Positions 1 to 9,500 of a DNA stretch of 64,000 nt are shown here, piece after piece. The stretch comes from Streptomyces pristinaespiralis (lineage in GTDB: Bacteria > Actinomycetota > Actinomycetes > Streptomycetales > Streptomycetaceae), in contig NZ_CP011340.1 of the NCBI RefSeq assembly GCF_001278075.1, positions 7,747,501 through 7,811,500 on the forward strand. Direction: 5' to 3'. The first letter of the stretch is position 1. The number at the start of each line of letters is the position of its first letter. The position numbers and the translations under genes are program-made. The notes under the pieces were generated by a model. That model worked only from the letters and a program-made list of their open reading frames with translations. It was not told where the DNA came from and ran no database searches.

Positions 1-2
1 GG

Positions 3-482
3 CCGCTCGCCAGCGAGCGGGGCCGAACCGATCTGGAGGAACTCGTCGACGACGCCGTGGGCCACGGCGCCACGGCACGCTGCGGAGGCCGCCGCCCCGG
101 ACACCTCGACCGCGGCTGGTACTACGAGCCCACCGTCCTGACCGATGTGTCCGACCGGATGCGCATCCACCGGGAGGAGGCGTTCGGCCCCGTGGCGTCC
201 GTCTACCGGGTGGCCGACGCGCACGAGGCGCTGGCCGTCGCCAACGACAGCCCCTTCGGCCTCAGTTCGAACGCCTGGACACGCGACCGGTCGGAGGTGG
301 AGCTCTTCTCACAGGACCTCGAGGCGGGCGGCGTGTTCTTCAACGGCATGACCGCCTCCCATCCGGCGCTGCCCTTCGGCGGCGTCAAACGGTCCGGCTA
401 CGGACGGGAGCTGTCCGGGCACGGCATCCGGGAGTTCTGCAACGTCACGACCCTGTGGCACGGCGAGGAGACGGAGAAGTAG
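3..482 (+). CDS. Aldehyde dehydrogenase, C-terminal part (cut by window edge)
   Basis: This is the last ~159 codons of an NAD(P)-dependent aldehyde dehydrogenase; the start lies before the window. The reading frame is open from base 3. Visible family features are PLASERGRTDLEELVDDAV, then YYEPTVLTDV, the EEAFGPVASVYRV segment and the C-terminal PFGGVKRSGYGRELSGHGI signature. The EAFGP and GGVKRSGYGRE segments are typical of the succinate-semialdehyde/betaine-aldehyde branch. The catalytic cysteine and the Rossmann nucleotide site must lie upstream, so the substrate cannot be inferred. The next gene starts 3 bases after the stop, so the two are probably co-transcribed. Confidence 0.9.
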   Translation, partial: PLASERGRTDLEELVDDAVGHGATARCGGRRPGHLDRGWYYEPTVLTDVSDRMRIHREEAFGPVASVYRVADAHEALAVANDSPFGLSSNAWTRDRSEVELFSQDLEAGGVFFNGMTASHPALPFGGVKRSGYGRELSGHGIREFCNVTTLWHGEETEK

Positions 483-485
483 TCC

Positions 486-1451
486 ATGGTGCAGTTCGGA
501 TACACGATGATGACGGAGCAGGCCGGACCGCGGGACCTGGTCGGCCATGTGGTCGGTGCGGAGGAGGCCGGGTTCGACTTCTCCGTCATCTCCGACCACT
601 ACTTCCCCTGGCTGGCCTCACAGGGCCACGCCCCGTACGCCTGGAGCGTCCTCGGCGCCGCGGCCCAGGCCACCTCGCGGATCCCGCTGATGACGTACGT
701 GACCTGCCCGACCACCCGCTACCACCCGGCCGTCGTGGCGCAGAAGGCCGCCACCGTGCAACTGCTGTCCGAGGGGCGCTTCCGCCTCGGACTGGGCTCC
801 GGCGAGAACCTCAACGAGCATGTCGTGGGCGGCGACTGGCCCGCCGCGCACGTACGGCTGGAGATGCTGGAGGAGGCGGCGGGAATCATCCGCCGGCTCC
901 TCGACGGTGAGCATGTCACCCACCACGGCGCCCACTTCGACGTCGTCGACGCCAAGCTGTGGGACGTACCCGCCGACCGGGTGCCGATCGGTGTCGCCGT
1001 CTCCGGCGACAAGTCCTGCGCCGTCGCGGGCCGGACCGCCGACCTGGTCATCGCCACCGAGCCGAAGAAGGAACTCCTCGACGCCTTCGACCGTCACGGC
1101 GGCACGGGCAAGCCCCGCGTCGGCCAGCTGCCCGTCTGCTACGACACCGACCGGGACGCCGCGGTGAAACGGGCGCACGACCAGTTCCGCTGGGCCGTCG
1201 GCGGCTGGCGGGTCAACGCGGAACTCCCGGGCCCCAAGTCCTTCGAGCAGGCCACGGAGCTCGTCACGGAGGACGACGTCGCGCGGACCGTCCCGTGCGG
1301 CGACGACGTCGGCGCCTTCGTCGACGCGGTCCGCGCGTACGTCGACGCGGGCTTCACCGAGGTCGCCCTCGTACAGGTCGGCGGCGACCATCAGGAGCCG
1401 TTCCTCGAATGGGCGCGCGGCACACTGCTGCCCGCCCTGCGCGAACTGTGA
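486..1451 (+). CDS. LLM-class F420-dependent oxidoreductase
   Basis: A 321-residue luciferase-like TIM-barrel protein, full length for the F420-dependent glucose-6-phosphate-dehydrogenase-like group. It opens with FGYTMMTEQAGPRDLV and has the family blocks SVISDHYFPW (about residues 38-47), YHPAVVAQKAATVQLLSEGR and GLGSGENLNEHV. These normally line the F420 and substrate pocket. The ATG at 486 follows the aldehyde dehydrogenase stop by three bases and has GGAGAAG about 7 bases upstream. Adjacency to an aldehyde dehydrogenase suggests a two-step redox pathway on a shared, unidentified substrate. The family call is strong; the reaction is unknown. Confidence 0.88.
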   Translation: MVQFGYTMMTEQAGPRDLVGHVVGAEEAGFDFSVISDHYFPWLASQGHAPYAWSVLGAAAQATSRIPLMTYVTCPTTRYHPAVVAQKAATVQLLSEGRFRLGLGSGENLNEHVVGGDWPAAHVRLEMLEEAAGIIRRLLDGEHVTHHGAHFDVVDAKLWDVPADRVPIGVAVSGDKSCAVAGRTADLVIATEPKKELLDAFDRHGGTGKPRVGQLPVCYDTDRDAAVKRAHDQFRWAVGGWRVNAELPGPKSFEQATELVTEDDVARTVPCGDDVGAFVDAVRAYVDAGFTEVALVQVGGDHQEPFLEWARGTLLPALREL

Positions 1452-1461
1452 GGGTGACGCC

Positions 1462-1773
1462 ATGAACGATGCCGCACACACCGGGTCCCACGCCCCGTCC
1501 GACGAGGAGGTGGCGATGCGCCTCGTACCCGTCTGGCTGGCGGAAGCCGCCCGCAACGACGCCGGCGCCGCCGAGCGGGCCGGCCATGAATGGGAGAGCC
1601 GCGCCCTGTCCGAGGAGTCCGCGCGCGAACTGGCCGACTGGGTCACCGCCCGGGTCACCGACACGGGATTCAACACCGACAAGGGGCCCGCACCGGACGC
1701 CCCCGCGCGGGTCAGCGTCGCCGACAAGACTGCCGTCCACCGGTGGCTGGCCGCCCACGGGCACGACGTGTGA
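1462..1773 (+). CDS. Small unknown protein (103 aa)
   Basis: A 103-residue acidic, helix-favouring soluble protein with no signal peptide or membrane segment. It starts 10 bases after the oxidoreductase stop with GAGG upstream, so it is probably the last gene of the same transcript; a hairpin follows at 1802-1829. Codon use (G/C third positions) is that of a real gene. I do not recognise a domain; the C-terminal half (residues ~50-103) looks like a compact helical unit. No function is proposed. Confidence 0.7.
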   Translation: MNDAAHTGSHAPSDEEVAMRLVPVWLAEAARNDAGAAERAGHEWESRALSEESARELADWVTARVTDTGFNTDKGPAPDAPARVSVADKTAVHRWLAAHGHDV

Positions 1774-1801
1774 CGTCGATCAGGGCCCCGCGAACGGCCG
1801 A

Positions 1802-1829
1802 CGGCCCCGTGCCTTTCCGCACGGGGCCG
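1802..1829. terminator. Hairpin between convergent transcripts
   Basis: Perfect 11-bp stem (CGGCCCCGTGC, 1802-1812, paired with 1819-1829) around a 6-base loop. It lies between the stop of the 103-aa gene (1773) and the stop of the convergent CIS operon (1853), so it could end both. It has no U-tract, as is common in Streptomyces terminators. Confidence 0.75.
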
Positions 1830-1852
1830 CCCGCGGGCCGCGGGCCCGCCGG

Positions 1853-2728
1853 TCAGACGTTCGGGACCTTGAGCTTGTCCCAGCTCGTCCTGCCCGGAAT
1901 GCCGTCCGCGTCGCTGCCCGAGTAGCCGAGCTTGCGCTGCCACGCCGCGTACGACTTGCGGTCCGCCTCCGTCCATTCGGGCCCCGGACCCTGCTCGTAG
2001 CGGCCGCAGCCCTCGGCGACCAGGCGTCTGCCCATCGCCGTGATGACGGCGCTGCGTCTGCCCACCTGGAAGAACGCCGCCCCGGGGAACGGCTCGTAGG
2101 TGGGCGCGGGCGGGGTCGTCGGCCCCGACGGCTTGCCGCCGAGCCGTTCCTTGATGCGGCTGCGCATCGCGTCCATGGTGAAGCCGCGCGGGTCGACCTT
2201 TCCCGGCTGCCACTCCTTGTGGCCGATGACCGACCGCTGCGACCAGCCGTGGGCACGGCAGATCGCGGCCGCCGCCTTCTCGATCGCCTCCAACTGCGCC
2301 GCCGGCCACGGGTCCTTGCCGTCGCCGAGGTTGACGCACTCGAAGCCGTAGAAGTGGCGGTTGCCGTCGGTGTTGGCCTCGTTGTCGGCGGGCAGCGTCG
2401 CCGACTCGTTGATCACGGCCCGCAGCACGTCGTCGTCGCCGAGGCCGGCGTGGTTGGCCCGGCCGTTGCCGACCAGGTACACCGTCCCGTCCTTGGCGAT
2501 CACTCCGTGGCACAGCGGGCCGGGCAGACTGGAGTGGCCGTTGTAGCAGAGCTCGACGGAACTGGAGGTACCGGACGTGACGGTGTGATGGATCATCACA
2601 CCGTTCACCGGTCCCCACGGGCCCTTGTGGTTGCGGTTGTGCGTGCGCCAGCTTCGGTGCTCGACGACACGCAGTCCTTCGTTGCGTAAGGCTCTGAGCA
2701 GTTTGTCGGCGGACAGCGGCGTTGCCAT
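1853..2728 (-). CDS. N-acetylmuramoyl-L-alanine amidase (PGRP/Amidase_2) at the end of the CIS operon
   Basis: A 291-residue predicted zinc amidase that would cut the bond between muramic acid and L-alanine in peptidoglycan. The Amidase_2/PGRP fold spans about residues 25-190. Probable metal ligands are His47 or His48 in MIHHTVTSG, His170 in IGHKEW and Asp179 in KVDPRG, the usual H-H-C/D set. Residues ~215-291 form a second domain containing EWTEADRKSYAAWQRKLGYS and SDADGIPG, which resembles wall-binding ends of actinobacterial and phage lysins. The ATG at 2728 is preceded by GGAAGGAG. No signal peptide or membrane segment is visible, so the enzyme should stay in the cytoplasm unless loaded on the particle or released by lysis. 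It is the last gene of the operon, 25 bases after the preceding stop. Confidence 0.88.
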   Translation of the reverse strand: MATPLSADKLLRALRNEGLRVVEHRSWRTHNRNHKGPWGPVNGVMIHHTVTSGTSSSVELCYNGHSSLPGPLCHGVIAKDGTVYLVGNGRANHAGLGDDDVLRAVINESATLPADNEANTDGNRHFYGFECVNLGDGKDPWPAAQLEAIEKAAAAICRAHGWSQRSVIGHKEWQPGKVDPRGFTMDAMRSRIKERLGGKPSGPTTPPAPTYEPFPGAAFFQVGRRSAVITAMGRRLVAEGCGRYEQGPGPEWTEADRKSYAAWQRKLGYSGSDADGIPGRTSWDKLKVPNV

Positions 2729-2753
2729 CGTGGTGCTCCTTCCCGGCGGACCG

Positions 2754-4310
2754 TCAGTTCTCGGACCGTCCCTGATCGATTTGCCCGTTGGCGGGGTCCG
2801 TCGAACCGGCCTCCGCGGCCCGCTCCGCGGCGAGGGCCTCCTGCTCGGCGCTCTCCTCCGCCGCGAGCGCCTCCGCGTCCGCGGCGGGCAGCGGAGCGGC
2901 CAACGGCCCGAAAGCCAGCCGGAGATCGGCCACGGAGCCCTCGCCGAGGACCCACGCGAGAGGCGCGCGGTGAACCCGCACCCCGTGCGGCGGGCGCAGC
3001 AGCGGACGCCGGGCGGTGTCCACCGGCCACTCCACGGATCCGGTCGCCGTGCGCGCCGGCACCGTCCAGAAGTCACCGGAGCGGTAGGCCCTGCCCGCCT
3101 CGAAGTACACGAACACCCCGTCCTCCAGCGGGAGCCAGGCTCCTTCCTCGATGCGCAGCGCACCGCCACGCGACTTCGGCGCGGCCGTCCTCGAACGGCC
3201 TGAGCCAGCAGGACGGGAACCGGGACGGTGGTCCCAGCGCCGCAGATACGGGGCGAGTTCGGGCCGCCTGCCCACCGAAGGGTCCGGTTCGCCCGACAGC
3301 CGCACCCGCCGGCCCGGCAGGTCGAGCTCCTCCACCCGCAGCAGCGGCAGCGGTTCCCGGCGGCTCGTGTAGGCGGTGTCGACGAACTCGACCCAGTCGC
3401 CCACGCTCAGACCGAGCTTGTCGTCGTTGCCGACCGAGCCCAGCTCCACCCAGGTGCCGTCCAGTTCGTCGACCGGGAGGGTCACGGACCCGTTCTCCCT
3501 GGACCACTTGAACGTCGCCTCGCCGGCCGGGCCGCCGTCATGGATCTCCACCCGGTAGAGCTGGTTCTCCGGCCCCCGGTAGCGGGCGTCCGGCCGCACC
3601 AGGCACGGGTCCTCGTCGGCCCGGTCCGGGCGTTCGCTGCGGGCCGCCATCCGGGCCGTCGGCGCCTGCGCCGCCTCCCACTTGGCGAACGCCTCGCGGA
3701 CCTGGTCCTTGGTGGCCCCGTCCTCGACCTCCAGCTCGGAGCCGGGCACCGGGACGACCTGCCACACCACCTTCCGCCGGGCCGCGGTGTCGGGCATCGC
3801 CGCGCCCAGCGCGACCTCGCGCAGCAGCGGGTCCTCCGCCGCCGTGACCGTCCGCTCCCACACCTGGAGGCAGGCCAGGTAGGGGAACCGGGTCGGCAGC
3901 CGGTCGCCGGGGCGCTCCGGGTCGCGGTGGCCGTCCGGCTGGTCCCAGTAGGTCCAGGTGGCCGGCGGGTCCGTCGCCGCGTCGCCGGCCTCGTCCTCGT
4001 CCGGCACGGGTACGCCGGGCGCGGGCCGGGTGGCGTCGACCAGGATGCCGTCCACGTAGTAGCGGCCGCCGCCGATGGACAGGTCGTCGAGCTCCCGGCT
4101 GCCGCCGAGGAAACGCACCTCGAAACCGGTCGCGCCGCTCGGCCCGCCGTGCGTGCCGATCAGGTCGGACAGAGCGGTCCGGGCCTGGTGGAGCTGGATC
4201 GCCGCCTGCTCGTTGGCGTCGGCGTCCAGTTGTACGCGGCCCTGCTGCGCGATCACCGCCGAGTAGTGCCGCTCCGGCCGGAAGGTGTCGCGCGAGATGT
4301 CAGCGTGCAT
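2754..4310 (-). CDS. DUF6519-type CIS-associated protein (518 aa)
   Basis: A 518-residue protein of the DUF6519 type, which accompanies phage-tail-like clusters. The N-terminus (HADISRDTFRPERHYSAVI, then GRVQLDADANEQ) is the characteristic block. A central region has YRVEIHDGG and FKWSRENGSV, and a beta-rich middle contains WVEFVDTAY. The last ~60 residues are an Ala/Glu-rich helix (ADAEALAAEESAEQ). I chose the ATG at 4310 because homology begins there and AGGGGGA lies about 10 bases upstream. It sits at the distal end of the operon with the beta-helix protein, where a fibre or baseplate decoration would be expected. That role is inferred from position, not shown. Confidence 0.8.
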   Translation of the reverse strand: MHADISRDTFRPERHYSAVIAQQGRVQLDADANEQAAIQLHQARTALSDLIGTHGGPSGATGFEVRFLGGSRELDDLSIGGGRYYVDGILVDATRPAPGVPVPDEDEAGDAATDPPATWTYWDQPDGHRDPERPGDRLPTRFPYLACLQVWERTVTAAEDPLLREVALGAAMPDTAARRKVVWQVVPVPGSELEVEDGATKDQVREAFAKWEAAQAPTARMAARSERPDRADEDPCLVRPDARYRGPENQLYRVEIHDGGPAGEATFKWSRENGSVTLPVDELDGTWVELGSVGNDDKLGLSVGDWVEFVDTAYTSRREPLPLLRVEELDLPGRRVRLSGEPDPSVGRRPELAPYLRRWDHRPGSRPAGSGRSRTAAPKSRGGALRIEEGAWLPLEDGVFVYFEAGRAYRSGDFWTVPARTATGSVEWPVDTARRPLLRPPHGVRVHRAPLAWVLGEGSVADLRLAFGPLAAPLPAADAEALAAEESAEQEALAAERAAEAGSTDPANGQIDQGRSEN

Positions 4311-4354
4311 GAGGAGGGGTCCCCCTAGGAAGTTCGCCAGTCGGAAGGTTGGTG

Positions 4355-6517
4355 TCAGGTGACGGGGATGATCCCGGCGTCCGTCCCGGCCGGGGTGTAC
4401 TCGGCGAGCCGGGCCCGCAGGCTGTCCTCGCGCTGCGGTTCGTACAGGTCGTGGAAGACGCCCATCTCGGAGCCGTCGTCGGCGCCCCGGCGGATCTCGG
4501 GCGGGCACGCGTCGGAGAGCCGCGCGTAGGCGGGAGTGCCGTACCGCTCGCTGCTCAGCAGCGGCCGCACCTGCGGTCCGGCGCCGTCCGAGTGGTCCGG
4601 CCGGCAGCGGTGGCGCCGCGGGGTGCGCGAGCCCGGCGGCACGTAGCAGAAGCGCAGACAGCCCACCCCGCGCCGGGCCACCCGCAGCTGTCCGGTGAAG
4701 ACGCTGTTCTCGCCGATCTCGACCGCGTGGGTGTGCACTTCGCCGATGACGGTCGTGCGGTGGGCGTGCAGCACCGCGTGCGCGTGGCGGCAGTCGGGGG
4801 CCGAGAGCGCCGCCCGGTCGTGGCCGGTGGCGTCCAGGACGCTGTCCCGGATGTGGATGGGCAGCGGATCGTGGTTCACCTCGTCGCCGATCACCTCGAT
4901 GGTGCCGAGGATGCTCCGCTCGATCTGCACGCAGGCGGTGGTCCGCTCGAGGACCAGGCTCGGCTCCTCCGGCGAGTGCGGATCGCACTCCGGCTCCAGA
5001 GACCATCCGGGCACCAGCGTGCAGTGCCGCAGCACCACCGTGCCGACGGGGCCGCTCACATGGAGCCCTCTTCCGGTGACCAGCAGACCGTCCAGGACGA
5101 TCCGCGGGGCGTCCGGGCCGGGACCGCGGTCCTCCTCCGCGGCACGGATGTTGAGCGCGTCGGGCCGGTTGCTGTACCAGTCGAGCAGCCGGATCACCGG
5201 ACGGCAGCCTTCGGCGGCCCGCAGCTCCAGCCGGTCGCCCCGCTCGAGCTCGAAGTCCAGCTGCTCCTGATAGGCGCCGCTGTGCGTGATCTCGATGACG
5301 CCCTCGGGTCCGCAGCGGCCGGCCCGCCGGTCGCCGCGCCACTCCTCGTACGCGTCCGTGATCTTCTGGAAGCGCTGCCCGGGGCCCACCCGGTAGAACT
5401 CCGCCGCGGGGGAGGTGTCCCGCTCGCGGGGGTACTCGCCGCCGCCGGTGTCGTCCCCGAACGCGTAGTGGTAGGTGACCCACACACCCTGCCGCGGGGC
5501 CGAACGCGAGCCGAAGGCGATCCGCCCGAGCTCCGGGTCGACGGCCACCTGGCCGCGCCGGGGCCGGTACCGCCACTGCGAGAGGTCGGCCACGACGATG
5601 TCGGACAGGGGCACCGGCTCGTCCTGGCCGTCCCGCCAGATGGTGAAGCTCTTGCCGGGGCCGTAGTGGTCGGCGAGGCGCTCCGCCAGCTGCCGGCGGC
5701 GGATGTACGCGGGTACGTTGTCGATCGTCGCGATGTGCGTCGCCGACGGCTCGGGCACCGGCCTGGTCACCAGGGGGCTGTCGTTGCCGAGGATCGAGAA
5801 CGTGTAGAGACTGCGCGCCCGGTCGACGCAGTAGGCGGGCGCCCGGGTCACGTGATACGGCTTCAGCCGCCACACGAACAGTCCCACACCGGCCGGGGAG
5901 CCACCGCCCTGCCGACGTGCCGAACCCGCCCTGCGCACGTCCACGGACCGGGCCGTGGCGCTGAACGGGGTGTCCGCCAGGTCGAGTTGCGCACCGTCCC
6001 GTACATCGGCCAGCCGGCCGCGCTGCAGTCGGCGCGAGTCGGCCGCGGACGACCCGGATCCGTACAACCGCACCGGCTGGTGGTGGGAGACCAGCCGGGA
6101 GAACTCGACTGCCCTGGCCGGCCATCCCGCGATCTCCTGCGCCATCTCCTCCAGCAGGTGCAGCGTGCCCTTGCGGCGCCGGTGGGAGACGGTCGCGGCC
6201 ACGTCGCGGCGCGGGGCGAGCGCCTCGGCGAGCCGGCGACGCGACTCCTCCCCGTCTCCGCCCAGGCCGCCGGTCGGTACCCGCTCGTACCCGGGCAGCG
6301 GGGTGTAGCCCACCAGGTCGCCGAGATACGGCAGCACCCAGGGCGCCGCCGTCTCCACGAACAGGTCCTCGTACCCCTGCTCGACACCGTCCCGCACCAC
6401 GTCGACCTGCTCGGCGATCACGGCGAGCAGCGCACGCAGCGGCTCCCCGCGCTCGGCGTCGCGCAGCCGGTGCCACTGCGGCAGCAGCTCCACGAGACCG
6501 TCCGGTTCCCTGCTCAT
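4355..6517 (-). CDS. CIS tail/baseplate protein with beta-helix region (720 aa)
   Basis: A 720-residue protein. Residues ~1-170 resemble phage tail-protein-I/wedge proteins (LVELLPQWHRLRDAE, then PYLGDLVGYTPLPGYE). Residues ~450-625 show the repeating short beta-strand pattern of a right-handed parallel beta-helix (IVLDGLLVTGRGLHV, VVLRHCTLVPG, IHIRDSVLDATG and so on), a fold used by tail spikes and carbohydrate-binding proteins. The C-terminus (FHDLYEPQREDSLRARLAEY, TDAGIIPVT) is conserved-looking. Start and stop overlap the upstream baseplate gene as ATGA (6514-6517), so translation is coupled. It is a candidate for the distal baseplate or receptor-facing component of a particle with no classical fibre. 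I recognise no catalytic residues. Confidence 0.8.
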   Translation of the reverse strand: MSREPDGLVELLPQWHRLRDAERGEPLRALLAVIAEQVDVVRDGVEQGYEDLFVETAAPWVLPYLGDLVGYTPLPGYERVPTGGLGGDGEESRRRLAEALAPRRDVAATVSHRRRKGTLHLLEEMAQEIAGWPARAVEFSRLVSHHQPVRLYGSGSSAADSRRLQRGRLADVRDGAQLDLADTPFSATARSVDVRRAGSARRQGGGSPAGVGLFVWRLKPYHVTRAPAYCVDRARSLYTFSILGNDSPLVTRPVPEPSATHIATIDNVPAYIRRRQLAERLADHYGPGKSFTIWRDGQDEPVPLSDIVVADLSQWRYRPRRGQVAVDPELGRIAFGSRSAPRQGVWVTYHYAFGDDTGGGEYPRERDTSPAAEFYRVGPGQRFQKITDAYEEWRGDRRAGRCGPEGVIEITHSGAYQEQLDFELERGDRLELRAAEGCRPVIRLLDWYSNRPDALNIRAAEEDRGPGPDAPRIVLDGLLVTGRGLHVSGPVGTVVLRHCTLVPGWSLEPECDPHSPEEPSLVLERTTACVQIERSILGTIEVIGDEVNHDPLPIHIRDSVLDATGHDRAALSAPDCRHAHAVLHAHRTTVIGEVHTHAVEIGENSVFTGQLRVARRGVGCLRFCYVPPGSRTPRRHRCRPDHSDGAGPQVRPLLSSERYGTPAYARLSDACPPEIRRGADDGSEMGVFHDLYEPQREDSLRARLAEYTPAGTDAGIIPVT

Positions 6518-9500
6518 GCGGTGACCTCCGTCAGAATCAGCGTGTCGGGCACCTGCGGTGTCAGCAGGGCGAGTTGAGCCGGCCGGACGCCCCGGAAGAC
6601 GAACACCCGCCGCCCCTTCTCCAGCGGCCGGGTGTCGGTGATGTCCGGGTTCAGGCGCAGCAGCTCGGCGAGCGGGATGCCGTGGCGGGCGGCGACCGAG
6701 GTGAGCGTCTCGCCACCGTCGGCGGTGACGCGGTGCACCACCTCCTCGTACTCGGCGTGCCGGGCCGGGACCGTGGCCGCCGGCCCGTCGAGGCGTTCGC
6801 CCAGGCCCGTCAGTTCGCCCGGAGTGACGGAGGCCGGGACGCCGCCGAAGACGTCGACGTCGACGTGGTCCACCCCCGGCACCCGGTGGGCCGTCGCCAT
6901 CACCTCCGACAGCCGCGCCGGACGGCCGAGCTCCCTGCCTTCCGGGCCGAACGTGCGCAGCAGCGCCTGCCGGAGCCTCGGCTCCACGACCGACCAGGTG
7001 TGGTCGGGCGCGACCTTCACCTTCGCCGCGAGGAGCAGCAGCACCGGTTCGCGGACGTCGACCCGCACGGGCAGCCGCCCGTCGCCGTACCGGGCCAGTG
7101 AGGAACGCAGCGCCCGCAGGACGTCGGAGTCACCGGCGACCGGGATGTCGTCCACGCCGGCCACCGTCACATGCAGCACCTGGCGCCGCCCGTCGAAGAC
7201 CTCCCGTGCGACGGCCCGGCCGATGCCGGCCCGCGAACGGGCGAAGTCCTCGTAGTCCCTGACCGACACCAGCCGGTCGAGTGCCGACACGGCCAGCGGG
7301 ATCGTGCGCCGGGTCAGACCCGGCCCGTCGGCGTCCGCGCCGCCCGTCGCGGCCTGCGGGTTGGTCACCCCGGTGACGCCGAGCGGGCGGGTGACCGCCT
7401 GGGTGATGCGGTTCGCCCGCACGTTCGCCGCCCGGCCGGTGCCGAAGCGGTAGCGGGCCCGTACGTTCTCGCTCCCGGTCGGCAGCCGGGCGCCGTGCAC
7501 CCCGTCGCCGAAGGTCACCGTCGTACGGCCGTCGGCCGTGGTGCCCGTGACGTACACACGGTCGCGCGGCCCTCGCCCGGCGAGGCTGTCCACCTCGTGC
7601 CACAGCAGCCCGTCGACACGGATCTCCAACTCCGGCGTCGCGCCCAGGGGATTGTTCGCGGGCAGCCAGGTCAGCGGGGACTGCCACAGGGCGAACGTCT
7701 GGCCGGTGCGGCCGGCGTCGCCGCTGCCGATCGGCTCGTCCCGGCTCTCGCCGTGCGTCGCCGGCACCACGTTGCCGAGCACCCGGACCGTGTCGCGGCG
7801 GTAGCGGTGCGCCAGACCCGTGGTGAGCGTCAGCCTGGTGTGCACATGATCGCCCGGCAGCAGCGGATCGACGACCTGCTCGACCCCGGCGACCACCACC
7901 AGCTCGGTCCCGGTGATCCCGGAGCCGCCGGACCCGCCCGGCGGTACGTCCGTTCGCTCGCCCGACACCGCCAGGTGCCGCCCCGGGCGCAGCCCGTCGT
8001 ACAGCTCCGCCAGCTCCAGCTCGTCGCCGTGGACGTCCTCACCGAGCGGTTCGTCGGCGAGGCGCAGCGACTGCCCGCCGGCGTGCACCGTGGCGTCACG
8101 GATGTTGGACAGCAGGACGTCGTGGTCGTCCAGCCACGGCTCCGCGAGCGTCAACTCCGTGCCGCGGCCCGTGATGCCGTAGTCGGTGTACACGGCCGTG
8201 CGCACGGAGGTGACCCGGGTCGTGACGAAGGAGAGCTTCGCGTCGCCGGGGATTCCGTCCGGGGTGTCCCGCCCCTTGCGGGGCCGTTCGATCGCCACCC
8301 AGGAACCGACGGTGATCGAGTCCTGCACCGAGTCCAGCGCGAGGACGTGCCGGTCGGCCGGCCGGGGCACGGTGGCGACGCCGATCTCCACGTTCGCCGG
8401 CTCGCTGCCCACCGTGTAACGGACCGTCAGCTCGTGATCGCCGTGCCGGATCTGGTGGTGCTCCCCGGGCGCGAGCAGCCAGCTCTTCGTCTCGCCGTTG
8501 TGCACGGCCACCCGCACCCGGCCGTCCTCTCCCGGCCGGGACACGAACAGCGTCCGCTCGGGCAGCCCGTCCTCCAGCCGGGCCGTCACACCTGGCTCCT
8601 GGGAGTCCGCGGGCCGCCTGCTCAGCCAGCTCAGATCGTGGTCCTGACCGGCACGGGTGCGCAACGTGACCCGCCCCGGCCCCAGTTCGAACGTCTTCTC
8701 CGTCGGCAGGTTCTCCGACACCTGCACCGAGGAACCCGTCTCCACGTGCTGGAACTCGGCACGCACGGGCACCCGGCCCGCCGGGTCGTACACCACCCGC
8801 ATCGTCGTCAGCGCCGCTCCGCTCAGCGGCCAGTCCGTCTGCCTGACCACCCGCCCACGGGCGTCCTGCACCGGCCGCAGCGGTGCGGTCGCACCGAACG
8901 GAGCCGCCGTCACCCGCATCGCCTGCACCTCACGCAGCAGGGCGGGGACGGCCGGGGCCGCCTGCCGCCATGCCGGGTACAGCCCGTCGGCCACCCTCGG
9001 CTCGAGGACCGACAGCAGCTGCGCCGCCAGTTCCGAGCCGGACGCCCGGCGCCGGGCGGCGGACCGGCCCGCCGTACCCGGCCGCACGTCACGTGTGCGC
9101 AGCGCGGGCAGCACCGCGCCCAGCGCCAGCAGCGCGGACGAGCCGGGGGAGAGCTCCACCTCCTCCGGCGGCGCCGGACGTGACGGCTCCAGATCGGCCG
9201 CCCGTTCGCGCAAATCGCCGACGACGGCCTCCAACCGCTCGAACCAGGCGGCCACTTCCTCATGGGCCGCCGCCACCGCCTGCGCCTCCGCCAGCCGTTC
9301 GTGGGGCCCGGCGAGCCGGGCGGCGAACGCGGCGGGTGTCCCCAGGTCGTCCAGATCGGCCCGCAGCGGAGCCAGCACCTGGGCGTCGAACTCCTCGATG
9401 TACCGGCTCACCGGACGGGGGTTGGGGTTGCCGGGCGTCGGCGCGCCGTCCTCCGTCTCCCGGTCGTCCTCGGTGATCCACTCCCGCAGCTCGTCGACCA

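Noticed and set aside
1..24. Hairpin at the window start
   Set aside because: It lies within the aldehyde dehydrogenase coding sequence and encodes conserved residues.
618..2618. Long minus-strand open frame across the first genes
   Set aside because: It lies opposite the oxidoreductase gene and inside the amidase gene in another frame; composition gives long open antisense frames in such GC-rich DNA.
2754..6476. 1240-codon minus frame joining two CIS genes
   Set aside because: Only the part from 4310 down matches a protein family; the upstream part is a shadow of the 720-aa gene in another frame.
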